The notes beneath the pieces were generated by a model, which saw only the letters and a list, made by a program, of their open reading frames with translations, was not told where the DNA came from and did not search any database. From Annona cherimola (lineage: Eukaryota; Streptophyta; Magnoliopsida; Magnoliales; Annonaceae), in assembly GCA_030490835.1 (NCBI GenBank), contig CM059972.1, positions 86,537,137-86,601,136 on the forward strand: a stretch of 64,000 nucleotides of DNA. Reading direction: 5' to 3'. Of the stretch, positions 61,145-64,000 are shown one piece after another; positions within the stretch are counted from its first letter, which is position 1, and every line of letters starts with the position of its first letter. The translations under genes and the position numbers were made by a program.

Positions 61145-61849
61145 CTTGAGTATGATAAAGTGATTGAAAATTTAATATATGTTATATGCTATACTTGAAC
61201 AGATATTACTTTCGATGTGGGTATACTTGGAGGCTCACTAGTAATCAACAATCTACATATTAAAATATAATTTTTAAGATATTAAAATATATGAAAAAGA
61301 TCATTATTTATGAATCGTATTTCAGTGATGAATCCTTAATATTATAAGGGTACGGAGATACGAACTGGATTTTTAATATTGAGGAATCTATGCTTAATAG
61401 TGGTTGAATTTTTACCCTTGGGAGAGTACTGTTTCCTAGATTTCTAAAAAGAAAACTTACATTACATATTCTATTATGAAATCTGAATTCATTAATTTGT
61501 TCACAGGCTAGAAAGAGACAAAATATCTGAGGGATTATTACTTAGAATTTCCATTTGGTTTAAGTTAGTGCCTCCCATTTATTTGCATTATGATAGTCAA
61601 GCAAATCTATCAAAGGCATGTATCAAGACTTATAATCGTAACTCAAGACATATAGCATTGAGGCAAAACTATGAAAGACACTTGCTCCACGACAGAGTGG
61701 TTAAAATTGATTTTATAAAATCAAAAGAAAATTTGGCAAACCCAATTACAAAAGACCTTACTAGGAAAATGATCCAAAAAATAATAAGAAGGATTGGATT
61801 GAAATCCACAGATACGAGAATTTGTATTTTAAATTCTTTAATTTTGTGA
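61145..61849 (+). pseudogene. Old copia element: RNase H and C-terminus
   Basis: LEYDKVIENLIYVI, then SLVINNL, LILRNLCLIVV-like and FLPLGE text with frameshifts. The best-kept part is 61568-61849: PPIYLHYDSQANLSKACIK, SRHIALRQNYERHLLHDRVV, IDFIKSKENLANPITKDL, the classic copia C-terminal end. The 3' LTR was not recognised. Confidence 0.88.
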
Positions 61850-61860
61850 ATTTGCATTTT

Positions 61861-62672
61861 GAACATTGATGTTTGCGTACTAAAATTTTAAACTCTGTGA
61901 AGTTTAATCTTTAGCATTTTAGACCCTCTGCTCTTACGGTGTTAAAAGACACTCTTATTTTAAATTCTCTATCTTTATAGATTTGCATTTTTTTGCCATT
62001 GCATGAACATTATATTATGTAAACCATTGGAGCACTAGTTTAAGCATTATGTCACTAATAATTTGCATATTTTCATATTTATTCACATAATCTTATTATA
62101 ATTAAATGTTTTCAACTAAAAAATTTATATGAAATTATTTTTAAAATTTTTTGTCCCTTTTTCTCATTACCTAACAAGTACTTAATTCACTAGATGATGC
62201 AAATGGATGAACAAAAATAATACGGTAGATCAACTATCTTATTATGTGAAAACAAGCTGTGAAAAAGATAAGAAAATAGGGCCAAAAAGAAGAAAAGCCA
62301 AAATATCTATCAACTATCTAATAAATTTATATATGAGTTAAAAGTCAAAAAAGCATATTTTGGTTTCTATCTTGACTCAAGTCAAATTTTAAACAGTTTG
62401 CAAAATATTTTTAAAATAATTTCAAATTAGTTAAAAATATTTAAGTTTAATAGTATTATATGAGTAAATATGAAAAAATATGCAAATTTTTATTGATAGT
62501 GCTCCAATGGTGTACATAATATGATACACATGTTATGACAAACTTTCAAGTTTAAAATACAAACACATAAAGTTAGAGGGTTTAAAATGTAAAGCACTGG
62601 TGGTGTTTAACATTGTAAGGGTTGAAGGTTTAAATTGCAAAAAGTAAATTTAACAGAGTTTATGGAATGTTC
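61861..62672. mobile_element. Foldback element, ~0.8 kb, long inverted arms
   Basis: GAACATT at 61861 and AATGTTC ending at 62672 start inverted arms of about 300 bp. Matched landmarks: TTTAAACTCTGT / ACAGAGTTTA, CCATTGGAGCACTA / TAGTGCTCCAATGG (62,023 and 62,500), and ATTTGCATATTTTCATATTTA with its complement. No target duplication was found. Confidence 0.75.
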
Positions 62673-63015
62673 AGACCTAGAAAAGTGACATTTACGCCTG
62701 TAGGATTAGGTTTCGCAGTTTGATATTATCCACTCTAGTTAGTTAGCTCAGCCGCATAGTTTTAAAATGCATCGCATATATATATTTAACCCGTGAATCG
62801 CTTATAAATCTCGAGGAACTCTATCCCACTTTCGATGTGGGATTCAATTCTGGGTTGTTATGGGGCCACCGACTTCAGTCTAGTTTATCTTCAAGCCACA
62901 ACCCAACTCAACTTTGGGCCTCTGCCCGCCCAACTCAACTTTAGACTTCTGCCTCACATTCATTAGAGGGGTGTGCTCTGATACCATTTATAACACCCAA
63001 ACTTAGAAAAAGTAG
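62668..63015 (-). mobile_element. TRIM element 2, with intact tRNA-iMet primer site
   Basis: LTR 62668-62862 (195 bp) aligns with LTR 1 of TRIM 1 (TTAAAATGCATCGCA, CGATGTGGGATTCAATTCTGGG). The internal part is 62863-62988. GCTCTGATACCA at 62975-62986 is an exact complement of the usual PBS TGGTATCAGAGC, read on the minus strand. The second LTR starts TATAACACCCAAACTTAG at 62989 but is lost after ~27 bp. Confidence 0.75.
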
Positions 63016-63990
63016 CCCTAACCTAAAAATATTGACTAATGACTTCCTAATGTGGATAGTTGATTTTTACTGAGATGACATGTTTAACATTTTGACCATT
63101 AACTTCTTAACTATCTAATATATCAAATTGATTATTTGATATGTCAGTCGGATTAGCAGACGTGGACTCTTGACTTTTTGACTTTAACTTGTCGATTGAT
63201 TTATTTAAAAAAGTTAGTTATTTAAAAATTATCTAAAATGTGTATTTAAATATAAATGAATAAATTTGGATTTAAATAAATAAGATTTTGATAAGATAAG
63301 ATAGTTGAGAGGTTGTGGGTTCAAGCTATGTTTGGGAGAAGTTAAATGTACATTTTTATTTTGCTATTTGAGTGCACAATGAGATAAGCTTGAAATTAAA
63401 GTTTGAAAATTATTTGAATTCCAACTCATGTAACAAATGGAGAAAATTAAGTTAGGAGAAGTTATGCTAACTTAATAATTAAGAAAATCGAGTGTGAGGG
63501 TGTGAAATACAAACCCAGCTAAAGGACATAAGCGCACCAAAATTATCAGGCAAGCAGTGTATCTTTATGCGGTTTAATATGCTAGATAAGTAATTGGATA
63601 AATTATTTATTAGATGAAATTATTCGCCAGTAGAGTATTTTTATGTGGTTTAATATGTTGGATAAATAATTGAATAAAATATTTATTAGATAAAATTATT
63701 CGCAAGTATTCTTTATGTGGTTCAATTTTCTCAATAAATAATTTGATAATTATTTATCATGAAATTTATTGGAAGAAATTATTTTTAAGTGGAGTTTTGT
63801 GGTTTTATTTGTGGTGCCAATTATTAGATTATTTAAAAAAATTTATTTGATGGAATATTTATTTGAAGATTATTTATTGGTGCAAATTATTTTGTGGGAT
63901 ATATTTATTGGATTATTTATTTTTTTGGATTATCCATTGTTTAATTTTTTATATTTGCAAAGAAGAATTAGAATGAAATTTATAATTTAA
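63016..63990. repeat. AT-rich sequence with a ~79-bp tandem repeat
   Basis: About 63,560-63,725: TTTATG-GGTTTAATATG-T followed by TAAATTATTTATTAGAT-AAATTATTCGC is present twice plus a partial third copy, period about 79 bp. The open frame at 63769-63990 is AT-rich and hydrophobic by composition; I do not call it a gene. Confidence 0.55.
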
Positions 63991-64000
63991 TTATGTAAGT

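Noticed and set aside
63330..63370. GTGGGTTCAAGCT as a tRNA or SINE B box
   Set aside because: No A box, no cloverleaf and no poly(A) or target duplication nearby.
1..64000. A new multi-gene defence or metabolic system
   Set aside because: Only four host-type genes are visible, of known or partly known plant families, with no functional clustering.

Overview
This window is nuclear DNA of a flowering plant. It is AT-rich, has long GT-AG introns, encodes a chloroplast-targeted thylakoid-lumen protein and a Golgi mannan-synthase-type glycosyltransferase, and is full of plant LTR retrotransposons, MITEs, a LINE and an endogenous pararetrovirus. The sequence alone does not settle the species or order.

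Layout. (1) 1-1.9 kb: 3' part of a FAR1/FHY3-like (MULE-transposase-derived) gene, followed one nucleotide after its probable stop by a small GRF-zinc-finger, tail-anchored protein gene. (2) 1.9-5.9 kb: short repeats, a GC-rich tandem-repeat block, an AT microsatellite and MITE fragments. (3) 5.9-11.5 kb: a rearranged endogenous caulimovirid, with frameshifts and stops, lying between two copies of a 64-bp direct repeat. (4) 11.5-16.2 kb: MITEs, a short retroposon with a 16-bp target duplication, and a copia-type solo LTR carrying a SINE-like insert. (5) 16.2-22.5 kb: a complete six-exon plus-strand gene for a thylakoid lumenal 15.0 kDa protein 2-like protein (216 aa). (6) 24.5-33.0 kb: a complete nine-exon minus-strand CSLA gene (556 aa), tail to tail with the previous one; its introns hold foldback elements and a 128-bp tandem duplication. 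(7) 33-40.4 kb: MITEs, a probable 0.47-kb solo LTR, a degenerate ~187-bp periodic repeat and a 5'-truncated LINE with a 14-bp target duplication. (8) 40.4-61.9 kb: one very old Ty1/copia polyprotein cut into pieces by successive insertions: three solo LTRs, a gag-only SIRE-like copia, two ~4.1-4.3-kb LTRs nested inside other insertions, and a TRIM. Exact 5-bp target duplications mark six of these insertions and a 4-of-5 match marks the TRIM; where the flanking codons can be read, removing an insertion plus one duplication restores the host codons. (9) 61.9-64 kb: an 0.8-kb foldback element, a second TRIM with an intact tRNA-iMet primer-binding site, and AT-rich DNA with a short tandem repeat.

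Only the two host genes in the centre and the FAR1/GRF pair on the left look functional; everything else is mobile or decayed. No defence system, operon or other new multi-gene system is visible. The most unusual items are the FAR1-GRF junction, the structure and flanks of the pararetrovirus, the insertion stratigraphy at 40-62 kb, the AAGTCG/CGACTT arrays shared by the copia LTRs, and the TRIM family. Gene calls rest on my own translation, splice-site reading and memory of the families; no search was run.
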